NCBI RefSeq assembly: GCF_002091675.1
Contig: NZ_BDAE01000010.1
Location: 91,203 to 155,202 of the forward strand
Direction of reading: 5' to 3'
DNA length: 64,000 bases
Source: Pseudomonas luteola NBRC 103146
GTDB taxonomy: Bacteria; Pseudomonadota; Gammaproteobacteria; Pseudomonadales; Pseudomonadaceae
In this document: in pieces, positions 56,723 to 64,000 of the stretch
How the letters are laid out: every line of letters begins with the position of its first letter
Position numbering within the stretch: the stretch's first letter is position 1
Notes under the pieces: generated by a model
Database searches by the model: none
What the model saw: only the letters and a program-made list of their open reading frames with translations
Told to the model about the DNA's origin: nothing
Position numbers and translations under genes: made by a program

Positions 56723-57934
56723 ATGAACAACCAAGCCTACCTCAAAGCCGGATTGTTGCTGGCCATAGTGGCGCTGGGCCTCAGCTCGCCGGTCTGGTCG
56801 GCTTGGCTGGCGCAACAGTCAACCGTGGCCTGCATGGGCGTCGCCGTGTTTTTCTCCATTCCGCTGTTATTGATGACGTGGAGGTTGTCCCAAAATTCTG
56901 CCCATGTTCCTGAGCGAATAGAGGAGGGGAGCACATACGCAGTCCTGTTCGATAAAACAGTCGCCACGGCCAATGCTGTGCCTGGCCTGAGCCGTATCGT
57001 GCAGCGTAACCTAAAAGAGGTGAGTGATGAGACCGAGCGCAATGTGCTGTGCGCAATCGAACGTCTCAATAATATTCATCTTACCGGTCAGAAGCTGTCC
57101 GAGACGGTAAGTGAAGGATGTGGTTGTGCCCAGACGCTTTCCCGTGAGGCGGATGAGCATCAGCAGCGCAATGAAAAGACACTGGCGACACTGTCTGCCT
57201 TTGAAAAAGAGCGCAAGGAAAGCCTCAGTAGTGATATCGAGCGTATGCGGCGCCTGTATGAGGAAGTCAACGCCACCGGGCCGTTGATTGCCCTCATCAG
57301 TGATATTGCCAAACAGACCAACCTGCTGGCGCTTAACGCAGCTATCGAGGCTGCACGGGCAGGGGACTCCGGTCGTGGGTTTGCCGTAGTCGCCACTGAA
57401 GTACGTAATCTCTCCGCGCGCACTGCAGAGGCGGCGCACTCGATTTCCACGACTATTCAGAATCTGGCCTCACGCTTTGAGGAGGAGTCGACAGCCGCAC
57501 AAAACCGGCAGGAGGATTTCCTGGCCAGAAGCGGACTGGAACATGTAGGTAATGAGTTGCGTTCCATGGTGAGGTATCTACAGGAAGCAGCGGAATGCAT
57601 GACGTCAGTCGTCAGTGGTGTCAAAGGGTTAAGCTCCGAAGTGAACAATGATCTGCAAGGCGTACTGTCCTGTTTGCAGTTCCAGGACCCGCTACGTCAG
57701 CGCCTGGAGCAGAGCAGTCATATGCTGGACACCTTGAGCGATGTTATGGAGGCCTATAGTGTCGGGCTTGCCTCACCTGAAACCTGTCAGCCGGGGGAGC
57801 TACCTGATCTCGATGCTCGGATGCAAAAGCACCTGAACAGCTATGTGACGCACTCACAGCACAAGGGCCATCTTGAAGAGATAGGTCGGGGACACGAAGT
57901 GCAGTCCGAAGGACTCAAGATCGAACTGTTTTAA
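56723..57934 (+). CDS. Short membrane-anchored methyl-accepting chemotaxis protein
   Basis: This 403-aa MCP has two N-terminal TM helices (residues about 6-27 and 33-52) joined by only a few residues, so there is no periplasmic sensor domain. The cytoplasmic part has one signalling tip, [18 protein letters not shown] followed by [17 protein letters not shown]. The C-terminus is long and hydrophilic. It may sense membrane state or link to a partner, and could recruit the soluble array to the membrane. It is the last gene of the operon, followed by a bidirectional terminator. Confidence 0.9.
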   Translation: MNNQAYLKAGLLLAIVALGLSSPVWSAWLAQQSTVACMGVAVFFSIPLLLMTWRLSQNSAHVPERIEEGSTYAVLFDKTVATANAVPGLSRIVQRNLKEVSDETERNVLCAIERLNNIHLTGQKLSETVSEGCGCAQTLSREADEHQQRNEKTLATLSAFEKERKESLSSDIERMRRLYEEVNATGPLIALISDIAKQTNLLALNAAIEAARAGDSGRGFAVVATEVRNLSARTAEAAHSISTTIQNLASRFEEESTAAQNRQEDFLARSGLEHVGNELRSMVRYLQEAAECMTSVVSGVKGLSSEVNNDLQGVLSCLQFQDPLRQRLEQSSHMLDTLSDVMEAYSVGLASPETCQPGELPDLDARMQKHLNSYVTHSQHKGHLEEIGRGHEVQSEGLKIELF

Positions 57935-57949
57935 ACTTCATACGAATGC

Positions 57950-57984
57950 AAAAAAGGCCAGCGGGCTCCCGACTGGCCTTTTTT
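57950..57984. terminator. Bidirectional terminator between the chemosensory operon and metI
   Basis: AAAAAAGGCCAG (57950-57961) and CTGGCCTTTTTT (57973-57984) are perfect 12-bp arms with an 11-nt loop. Both strands end in a T6 tract, so it serves the + strand MCP gene and the - strand metI gene. Confidence 0.93.
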
Positions 57985-57990
57985 ATCGGC

Positions 57991-58644
57991 TCATGCTCGA
58001 TGGTTTAACGCCTTCGCCAAGCGATCCCCGCCAAATTGAATTAATGTGACAAGTAATACCAGCCCTATAATGATAATCAGCATAACCGATACATCGAAAC
58101 GCTGGTAACCATAGCGATAAGCAAGGTCCCCTAGACCGCCCGCGCCAATAGCGCCTGCCATGGCAGAAGAATTGATCATCGTAACAAGCGTAATGGTGAA
58201 TCCGCCCACGATACCCGGCAGGGCCTCAGGTAGCAGAACATGCCAGACGATATGTCGGCGTCGGCATCCCATGGCCTGTGCGGCCTCGATCAGGCCATGG
58301 TCTACCTCACGCAGGCTCACTTCAGCGATACGGGCGAAGAACGGCGTTGCTGCGATAGCCAACGGTACGACGGCGGCCCATACACCGTAAGTGGTGCCTA
58401 CAATCAGGCGGGTGAATGGAATAAGAGCCACCATCAGGATCAGAAAGGGAATGGAGCGGAAGAGGTTGACGACACTTCCAATCAGCGTGTTCAGGCGGAC
58501 AGCCTCGAACATTCCACCTTTATCACTGGTAACCAAAAATACAGCCAATGGAATACCGGCAATCAATGCGATCAGGGATGAGACGCCTACCATTAGCAGC
58601 GTATCCAGTAGCCCTTGCCACAGGCGATCAATCAGCAGCGACAT
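57991..58644 (-). CDS. metI: Methionine-type ABC transporter permease MetI
   Basis: This is the inner-membrane permease of a MetNIQ-type importer. ATG 58644 (217 aa, the same length as E. coli MetI) has GGAGG 9 nt upstream; the longer frame adds six residues. Five TM segments are visible, and the EAA-loop motif lies at [28 protein letters not shown]. The start lies 17 nt inside metN. It is the last gene of the sulfur operon. The substrate may be methionine or another sulfur compound, given the neighbours. Confidence 0.92.
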   Translation of the reverse strand: MSLLIDRLWQGLLDTLLMVGVSSLIALIAGIPLAVFLVTSDKGGMFEAVRLNTLIGSVVNLFRSIPFLILMVALIPFTRLIVGTTYGVWAAVVPLAIAATPFFARIAEVSLREVDHGLIEAAQAMGCRRRHIVWHVLLPEALPGIVGGFTITLVTMINSSAMAGAIGAGGLGDLAYRYGYQRFDVSVMLIIIIGLVLLVTLIQFGGDRLAKALNHRA

Positions 58645-59788
58645 AACCCAATACCTCCACATCGTCGAAAATACGTCGAGCCCGCTTGATCAGTTCCTCT
58701 GGAGCATGGGAAGAGCGCCTGATCGAGACCAGCAGATGGCCTACCGTGCGCCCTTGAAGTCGTTGGATGCTCGATCTGATAAGCGTGAGCTGTCCACCCA
58801 ACGCGTTGAAGAGTGATCCCAGGTCAGGCTCACGGCTGTTGGTGCCGTTTAGGCGCAGTTCAAGCAGGAGGGTATCGTTCTGGCGTAGCGGTTGTGTCTG
58901 CAGACGCGCTTTAAGATCATCTGATAGCGTTTGCTGCAACGGAGAGAGCAGGGTGCGGGTCACGTCATGGTGGGGATCACCAAAGACTCTCCATACGGGG
59001 CCTTGTTCGACTACTTCGCCATACTCAAGCACAACGACACGATCACAGATCTCGCGAATCACCTCCATTTCATGGGTGATCAACACAATGGTCAGCCCCA
59101 GCGACCGATTGATATCGCGTAGCAGTGCCAGAATGGCCTGTGTCGTTTCAGGGTCCAGTGCTGAAGTCGCTTCGTCGCATAGCAGGATATCAGGATCATG
59201 AACAAGCGCCCGGGCAATGCCGACGCGTTGCTTCTGGCCGCCGGAGAGCTGCGCAGGATAGGCATCATGCTTGTTGTCCAGACCTACCAGCTTGAGGAGT
59301 GAGTCGACTTTCTGCTGCCGCTCCTGCCGCGGTACGCCGGCCACTTTAAGGGGCAATTCCACATTCTGCCGCACGGTTTTGGCGGAAAGCAGATTAAAGT
59401 GCTGAAAGATCATGCCGATGCGCCGACGCAAGGCAACCAGCTCGCTTGTGCCATAGCGACCGATATCTTCGCCGCCGATCAGAACCTGTCCTTCGCTTGG
59501 CTGCTCGAGCCGGTTGATTGTCCGTAACAGGGAAGACTTGCCCGCACCACTGCGCCCGATGATGCCGAATATCTCACCCCTGCGCACAGCCAGATCTATA
59601 CCATGCAGCGCACGCACCGGCCCTTGCTCACCGTTATAGGTTTTACCAATATCCTGAAAGCGGATATGGGTCTCGGCGCGTTCCAGTGCGGTAGAGGTAA
59701 GGGGGTAGGGTAGTGCATGAGAGGATTGGTCCGCCTCTGCTTCATGAGTGCTTCGAGCCTGCCGAATAGGTGTAATCGATCCCGTCAT
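58628..59788 (-). CDS. metN: Methionine-type ABC transporter ATPase MetN
   Basis: This is the cytoplasmic ATPase of the importer, 386 aa. Walker A is GRSGAGKSS, the signature [15 protein letters not shown], Walker [12 protein letters not shown] and the switch His in LITHEME. A C-terminal NIL/ACT-like domain (from about residue 305) senses methionine in E. coli MetN and inhibits transport. The N-terminus has about 40 residues before the first ABC strand, longer than E. coli MetN, but GGAGGAG directly upstream supports the start at 59788. It starts 3 nt after metQ and overlaps metI. Confidence 0.93.
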   Translation of the reverse strand: MTGSITPIRQARSTHEAEADQSSHALPYPLTSTALERAETHIRFQDIGKTYNGEQGPVRALHGIDLAVRRGEIFGIIGRSGAGKSSLLRTINRLEQPSEGQVLIGGEDIGRYGTSELVALRRRIGMIFQHFNLLSAKTVRQNVELPLKVAGVPRQERQQKVDSLLKLVGLDNKHDAYPAQLSGGQKQRVGIARALVHDPDILLCDEATSALDPETTQAILALLRDINRSLGLTIVLITHEMEVIREICDRVVVLEYGEVVEQGPVWRVFGDPHHDVTRTLLSPLQQTLSDDLKARLQTQPLRQNDTLLLELRLNGTNSREPDLGSLFNALGGQLTLIRSSIQRLQGRTVGHLLVSIRRSSHAPEELIKRARRIFDDVEVLGYVAAD

Positions 59789-59791
59789 GAA

Positions 59792-60616
59792 TCAACTCCT
59801 CCAGCCGGTTTGGTAAAGGGTTCCATGTGCCTTGTCCAATGCTGCACGCACAGCCGGAGAGTGCTGGTAGATATCGACGAACTTGCGTAGACGTTCGTCG
59901 TTCTGCCGGTCAGGCCGAATGACGAACTGGATGACGTATTCAGGATGATCAAGCCCGTCAAAAAGCAGAGCTGAGTAGGGGTCGAAGGTATTGGCCAGAC
60001 GGATGTAGGCCGGGTAGCCCTGGACCAGATCGACATCATCATAGGCGCGCACCAGTTGAACGGCTTCCAGCTCGATGATCTGTATATGCTTGGGATTGGT
60101 CAGGATGTCGGCTTGAGTCGCCTTGTATCCCACGCCGGGCTTCAAGGTGATCAGGCCCGCTTTTTCCAGTAGTTGTAAGCCACGTCCTCCATTGACAGGG
60201 TCATTGGCAATTGCCACACGGGCGCCGTCCGGCAGGTCTTCGAAGCGTTTATACTTTTTCGAATAGAGGCCTACGTTGTTGATGATGCCGGGGGCATAGG
60301 GAATCAGGTTATAACCGCCCTCCTTTCGTGCATTTTCCAGAAACGGAATGTGCTGGAAGTAGTTCACGTCAATGTCCCCGTTAGCCAAGCTGACATTAGG
60401 GGCAATCCAGTCGGTAAACTCGACCAGCTCCACCTTCAACCCCTGCTTTTCCGCTTCAGCCACAGCTGCTTCCAGTGGAGGGGCAAAGGCTGCTGTCGTG
60501 CCGAGTTTCAGTGGCTCACTAGAGTCGGCCGCGTAGCTCATGCCTGCAGCGCCTAGCAGTGCTGCAAGGGCGAAGGTCTTTATCCAGCCACGGCCTGGGT
60601 TCAATCGGTGCAGCAT
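59792..60616 (-). CDS. metQ: NlpA/MetQ-family substrate-binding protein
   Basis: This is the periplasmic binding protein of the importer. ATG 60616 (274 aa) is chosen with AGGA 8 nt upstream; the frame is open to 60682 with several weaker ATGs. The signal peptide ends MSYA-A and is of signal-peptidase I type, without the lipobox Cys of E. coli MetQ. Conserved features include VELVEFTDWIAPNVSL, NYFQHIPFL and ANDPVNGGRGLQLLE. It lies between the monooxygenase and metN genes, so the real ligand may be an organosulfur compound. Confidence 0.9.
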   Translation of the reverse strand: MLHRLNPGRGWIKTFALAALLGAAGMSYAADSSEPLKLGTTAAFAPPLEAAVAEAEKQGLKVELVEFTDWIAPNVSLANGDIDVNYFQHIPFLENARKEGGYNLIPYAPGIINNVGLYSKKYKRFEDLPDGARVAIANDPVNGGRGLQLLEKAGLITLKPGVGYKATQADILTNPKHIQIIELEAVQLVRAYDDVDLVQGYPAYIRLANTFDPYSALLFDGLDHPEYVIQFVIRPDRQNDERLRKFVDIYQHSPAVRAALDKAHGTLYQTGWRS

Positions 60617-60678
60617 ATCGGTCATCCTGTTCAAGGTCATGGGAGGCGAGGCTGGAAGCGTTCCAGTAGTCGTTGAGA

Positions 60679-62079
60679 TCAAATTGCAGTTCGTCTAGCC
60701 GTTTGGCTGGCCTGATGTGTCAGGTTTCGCCAATGTGTACCGGCATGGTCTGGTGGTAACCGAGCACCTTGGGCGAACAGCTTTTCACGCAGGGTGCCTG
60801 GCTCGTAGGCTGTCTTGTAGCGACCCCGTGCCTGCAACTCTGGAATTACTAAGTCGATAAAATCCGTATAGCTTTCCGGTGTAACGATGCGTGTCAGGTT
60901 GAATCCATCTAGCCCGGTTTCGTCGATCCATTGCTCCAGTGCATCCGCCACTTGGCTTGGCGAACCAACAATGAGTGGGTATCGGCTGCCCAAGGCGTGC
61001 TGCTCAAGGAGCCTGCGCTTGGTCCAATCACTGTCCTTGGCGGTAAACGCCTTGACGACCGACTCGATGGCATTGGTCTTTTGATAACGGATAGGCTCAT
61101 CAAGCCCATAGCCTGCGAAGTCGATACCCGTCGAGCTGGAAAAGTGAGCAAGGCCTGCTTCTGGATTGGCGTAGCGTAGATAGTCCGCATGCTTTTCCCG
61201 GGCCTCAGCTTCAGTCGGCGCAACGATCACGCTCAACCCCATAAAGACTTTGATGGCGTCCGGCGTACGCCCGGCGGCTACTGCGCTGGCACGTGTTCGG
61301 TCAACCTGATGCCGGACCGCCTGAATATTCTGGCCACCAATGAAAACGCATTCCGCATGTTGTCCGGCGAAATTAACGCCGCGTTCGGAAGAACCCGCCT
61401 GGTAAAGCAGAGGTGTGCGCTGTGGAGAGGGTTCGCTCAGGTGATAACCTTCAACGTCGTAGAACGCTCCGTGGTGTCTAACCTTGTGCACCTTATCCGG
61501 TCGTGCGTAGACACGGCCCAGGCGGTCAGCGATGACAGCATCATCTTCCCAGCTGCCTTCCCACAGTTGGTAAAGCACGCTTAGATATTCATCAGCCCGA
61601 TCGTAGCGACGATCGTGCTCATGCTGAGCGGTAAGCCCCATCGCCTTGGCTGCGCTATCCAAATAGCCCGTCACAATGTTCCAGCCGATGCGGCCGCCCG
61701 TTAGGTGATCCAGTGTTGAGAATTGTCGAGCCAGCAGGTAGGGATGTTCATAGGTGAGATTTGCAGTCACACCAAACCCAAGATGCGTGGTATGGGATGC
61801 CATGGCAGAGACGAGAAGGAGAGGGTCGTTAACCGGAAGCTGGATGGACTCCCTTGCCGTGAGGTCGATACCGCCACCGTACACGTCGTAGACCCCTACG
61901 ATGTCAGCAAGGAATAAAGCGTCGAATAGACCGCGCTCCAGCAGCTTAGCCAGCTCAGTCCAATAGCTCAGCGTCTTGTACTGGGTAGACGCATCCCGTG
62001 GATGCGTCCAGAGCCCATGGTTGATATGTCCGACACAATTCATGTTGAAGGCGTTTAGCCGAATCTGCTTCTTTGCCAT
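60679..62079 (-). CDS. NtaA/SnaA/DszA-family FMN-dependent monooxygenase
   Basis: This 466-aa class C flavin monooxygenase of the bacterial-luciferase fold uses reduced flavin from a separate reductase. It shows KKQIRLNAFNMNCVGH, HPRDASTQYKTLSYW, GRIGWNIVTGYLDSAAKAMG, the NFAGQHAECVFIGG segment and GSPSQVADALEQWIDETGLDGF. Members oxidise sulfones, nitrilotriacetate or other small molecules. Between SfnB-type genes and a methionine-type importer, a role in releasing sulfite or sulfate from an organosulfur compound is likely. A GAGG site 6 nt upstream supports the start, 7 nt after the sfnB stop. Confidence 0.9.
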   Translation of the reverse strand: MAKKQIRLNAFNMNCVGHINHGLWTHPRDASTQYKTLSYWTELAKLLERGLFDALFLADIVGVYDVYGGGIDLTARESIQLPVNDPLLLVSAMASHTTHLGFGVTANLTYEHPYLLARQFSTLDHLTGGRIGWNIVTGYLDSAAKAMGLTAQHEHDRRYDRADEYLSVLYQLWEGSWEDDAVIADRLGRVYARPDKVHKVRHHGAFYDVEGYHLSEPSPQRTPLLYQAGSSERGVNFAGQHAECVFIGGQNIQAVRHQVDRTRASAVAAGRTPDAIKVFMGLSVIVAPTEAEAREKHADYLRYANPEAGLAHFSSSTGIDFAGYGLDEPIRYQKTNAIESVVKAFTAKDSDWTKRRLLEQHALGSRYPLIVGSPSQVADALEQWIDETGLDGFNLTRIVTPESYTDFIDLVIPELQARGRYKTAYEPGTLREKLFAQGARLPPDHAGTHWRNLTHQASQTARRTAI

Positions 62080-62086
62080 GACAACC

Positions 62087-63289
62087 TCAGAGGTAGCTGC
62101 GTCGGGGCGGCAGGGTATCGTTCAGGTAGTAGTTGCCAATGGCGTGATATTTCCAGCGCACGGGGTCATGCAGGGTATGCACACGTGCGTTACGCCAGTA
62201 ACGATCAAGGCCATGCTCTGCCAGACTGGCCCTGGCACCACCCAATTCAATGAGTTTATTGCCAGCCAGTAGAGAGGCCTCTGTACTCAACGCACGCGCC
62301 TCAGCGATCGCAATGGAGGCGGCAGCTACGGCGTCTGCGGTCGGATCTTGCTGCGCCTTGTCGAGTGCCTCTCCAGCGCGCTCAAGCAAGGCCTCCGCGG
62401 CGGCGACACGTATGGCCAGCCGGCCTATGTCACTGATCGTCAGGGGGTCTTCATAGGCATGTTCAACACCGGAATCGGGCCAGGGACGCGCCTGTTCACG
62501 GACAAAGAGAAGGGCATGCTCATAAGCACCTCGCGCAATACCTGTATCGATCGCTGCGTGTAACAGCTGGGCGAAAGGGCCTACCGTAGTAGGGCGCTCA
62601 AATGCTGTTTGAAAAGGTACGACCTCATCAGCCGTCACCGCGACATTTTCGAGCACGACCGAGCCGCTGCCCGTGGTCCGCTGCCCAAAGCCAGACCAGT
62701 CATCAATGACGGTTACGCCCTCACGGGTGCGCGGGATAAAGGCCAGCCGCTGCTTGTCTTCGTCATCCACAACCGAGGTGGGGATGCGCTGAGCATACAG
62801 TGCCCCGGTTGCATAGAACTTGCGCCCGTTGACCTTGAAACCGTCCCCGTCAGATATGAGACGGGTAGTGCGGTCCAGTACCGTCTTGGTGCCAATCTCG
62901 GCCAGTGCATTGCCGTAGCGGGCACCTGCCAGCACCTCGGTATACAGCTTGCGCTGCTGCTCAGTAATGCCATTTACGCGCAATACTTCCAGCGCGTAGT
63001 AGTGATTTTGTGGTATCTGACCCAGGGAGCCATCCGCCGCTGCAATAATAGCGATGACCTTGGCGAGCGTTACGCTGGAGACTTCAGCACCTCCCAGTGC
63101 TTTGGGTACTGTAATGGCCCAGAGCCCGGACTGGGAGAACTGCTCCAATTCACTCCACGGCAGCGTCCGATGTTGATCCCGCTGAGCGGCGTCTTGCTTG
63201 AAAAGGGTGGCCAGCTCGGTAGCAATCCTTAATGCCTGTTCATCACTTTCGATCCGGTCGGCAATACCGTGCAATACAGGTGTATTCAT
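62087..63289 (-). CDS. sfnB: SfnB-family sulfur acquisition oxidoreductase
   Basis: This is a 400-aa acyl-CoA-dehydrogenase-fold flavoprotein of the SfnB/DszC/DmoC type. Visible pieces are ADGSLGQIPQNHYYALEVL (flavin site region), KVNGRKFYATGALYA, DDWSGFGQRTTGSGSVVLENV and the C-terminal RNARVHTLHDPVRWKYHAIGNYYL. SfnB is linked to dimethylsulfone or sulfonate use under sulfur starvation in Pseudomonas; these enzymes are thought to act as FMNH2-dependent monooxygenases. It lies in a tight array with a second copy upstream (3 nt gap) and the DszA-like monooxygenase downstream. Confidence 0.88.
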   Translation of the reverse strand: MNTPVLHGIADRIESDEQALRIATELATLFKQDAAQRDQHRTLPWSELEQFSQSGLWAITVPKALGGAEVSSVTLAKVIAIIAAADGSLGQIPQNHYYALEVLRVNGITEQQRKLYTEVLAGARYGNALAEIGTKTVLDRTTRLISDGDGFKVNGRKFYATGALYAQRIPTSVVDDEDKQRLAFIPRTREGVTVIDDWSGFGQRTTGSGSVVLENVAVTADEVVPFQTAFERPTTVGPFAQLLHAAIDTGIARGAYEHALLFVREQARPWPDSGVEHAYEDPLTISDIGRLAIRVAAAEALLERAGEALDKAQQDPTADAVAAASIAIAEARALSTEASLLAGNKLIELGGARASLAEHGLDRYWRNARVHTLHDPVRWKYHAIGNYYLNDTLPPRRSYL

Positions 63290-63292
63290 GGC

Positions 63293-64000
63293 TCAGATCC
63301 AGGCGTGGCGGGCAGGGGATATGCCATTCAAGTGATAATTGCCAATGGCATGTACTTTCCAGCGCACAGGGTCATGAAGGGTATGCGTCCGTGCGTTGCG
63401 CCAATGTCGGTCAAGGTTGAACTCAGCTAGCGTGGCTCGGCTGCCAGCCAGCTCGAAGAGTTTTTCACTTGCGGCTAGCGCAATCTCAGAGGTCAGTACC
63501 TTGGCCTGGGCTACTGCGATCGAGGCTTGAGCAGCCTGCAATTCATCAACCGGCTGGTCTTTAAAAGAATCAAGCACTTCGGCTGCCTTTTGCAGTAGCG
63601 CCTCAGCTGCATGTAGTTCAACTTCTAGCCGTCCAACCTCTGCAATCAGGTAAGGTTCATTTCGTGCTTCAGTAATACCAGCCTCAGGCCAGGGTCTAGT
63701 TTTACCAACAACAAACCACCTGAGATCACCCAAAGCAGACAAGGCTATGCCTGCATCGATGGCCGCATGGATCAATTGAGCATAAGCGCCTTGCAAAGAG
63801 GGCTTAGTGCTTAGCAATCCGCTCGGAATAATGTCTTCTGCAAAGAGACGAACATTATTGAGAATGACTGTTCCGCTTGCTGTGGTGCGCTGTCCAAAGC
63901 CGGACCAGTCATCAATGATTCGAAGCCCCGGCGTTCCGCGCCGGACGAACGCCATGACTTGTCGTCCGGTGTCATCCAATGCCTTGACGGTTACCCAATG
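63293..64000 (-). CDS. Second SfnB-family oxidoreductase, 5' end outside the window
   Basis: The C-terminal about 235 residues of a paralogue of the adjacent sfnB; the frame stays open through the right window edge, so the start is missing. The shared blocks are IIDDWSGFGQRTTASGTVILNNV and RNARTHTLHDPVRWKVHAIGNYHL. The two copies are clearly diverged, so they probably differ in substrate rather than being a recent duplication. It is the most upstream visible gene of the sulfur operon. Confidence 0.88.
   Translation of the reverse strand, partial: HWVTVKALDDTGRQVMAFVRRGTPGLRIIDDWSGFGQRTTASGTVILNNVRLFAEDIIPSGLLSTKPSLQGAYAQLIHAAIDAGIALSALGDLRWFVVGKTRPWPEAGITEARNEPYLIAEVGRLEVELHAAEALLQKAAEVLDSFKDQPVDELQAAQASIAVAQAKVLTSEIALAASEKLFELAGSRATLAEFNLDRHWRNARTHTLHDPVRWKVHAIGNYHLNGISPARHAWI

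Overview
The window is a 64 kb piece of a gammaproteobacterial chromosome, almost certainly Pseudomonas in the broad sense. The evidence is a complete mexS/mexT-mexEF-oprN efflux locus, a muxBC-opmB tail, the Pseudomonas-style GlgE/trehalose cluster and SfnB-type sulfur genes. Base composition is moderate for the genus (judged by eye), so a lower-GC lineage such as the P. luteola group is a guess. No rRNA, tRNA, IS element, prophage or CRISPR array was seen.

Layout. (1) 1-5.8 kb, + strand: end of the MuxB RND pump, MuxC and the OpmB outer-membrane channel. (2) 5.9-14.1 kb: oprN, mexF, mexE and mexT on the - strand, with mexS divergent. The two RND operons meet tail to tail at a strong terminator. 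(3) 14.3-21.9 kb, +: glgE, treS-mak fusion and glgB, behind a possible extracytoplasmic-stress (AlgU-type) promoter. (4) 22.1-22.9 kb, +: a PL7 alginate-lyase-like protein with altered active-site residues. (5) 22.9-28.1 kb, -: glgX, ybhP, clsB and ybhN, all joined by 4-nt overlaps. (6) 28.1-29.3 kb: small stress-type genes, including a two-repeat KGG protein. (7) 29.3-38.0 kb, -: glgA, treZ, malQ, treY and a DUF2934 gene. (8) 38.3-39.7 kb, -: an MscS-family channel and an undescribed 47-residue ORF with its own terminator. (9) 40.1-46.9 kb, +: a PAS histidine kinase broken by one in-frame stop, its LuxR-type response regulator, and a six-PAS GGDEF-EAL protein. (10) 47.2-57.9 kb, +: a ten-gene chemosensory operon. 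(11) 58.0-64 kb, -: metI, metN, metQ, a DszA/NtaA-type flavin monooxygenase and two tandem SfnB-type dehydrogenases, the second cut by the window end.

How the genes work together. Blocks 3, 5 and 7 form one carbohydrate stress network. TreS-Mak converts trehalose to maltose and then maltose-1-phosphate. GlgE polymerises this and GlgB branches it. GlgX, MalQ, TreY and TreZ turn the alpha-glucan back into trehalose, and GlgA gives a second route to the glucan. Membrane-lipid (ClsB, YbhN), KGG, DUF2934 and MscS neighbours fit osmotic or desiccation stress. The sulfur block looks like a sulfur-starvation uptake and desulfurisation operon.

The most unusual system is the chemosensory operon. A soluble receptor with two signalling tips is followed by a three-domain CheW, CheB, a HEAT-repeat protein, CheR, CheY, CheA, a stand-alone STAS protein, a second CheY and a short membrane MCP. 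No flagellar or pilus genes are next to it. The order resembles what I recall of the Vibrio cholerae cluster I (F9) cytoplasmic array with the double-tipped receptor DosM. A similar double-baseplate cytoplasmic array is therefore a reasonable prediction here.
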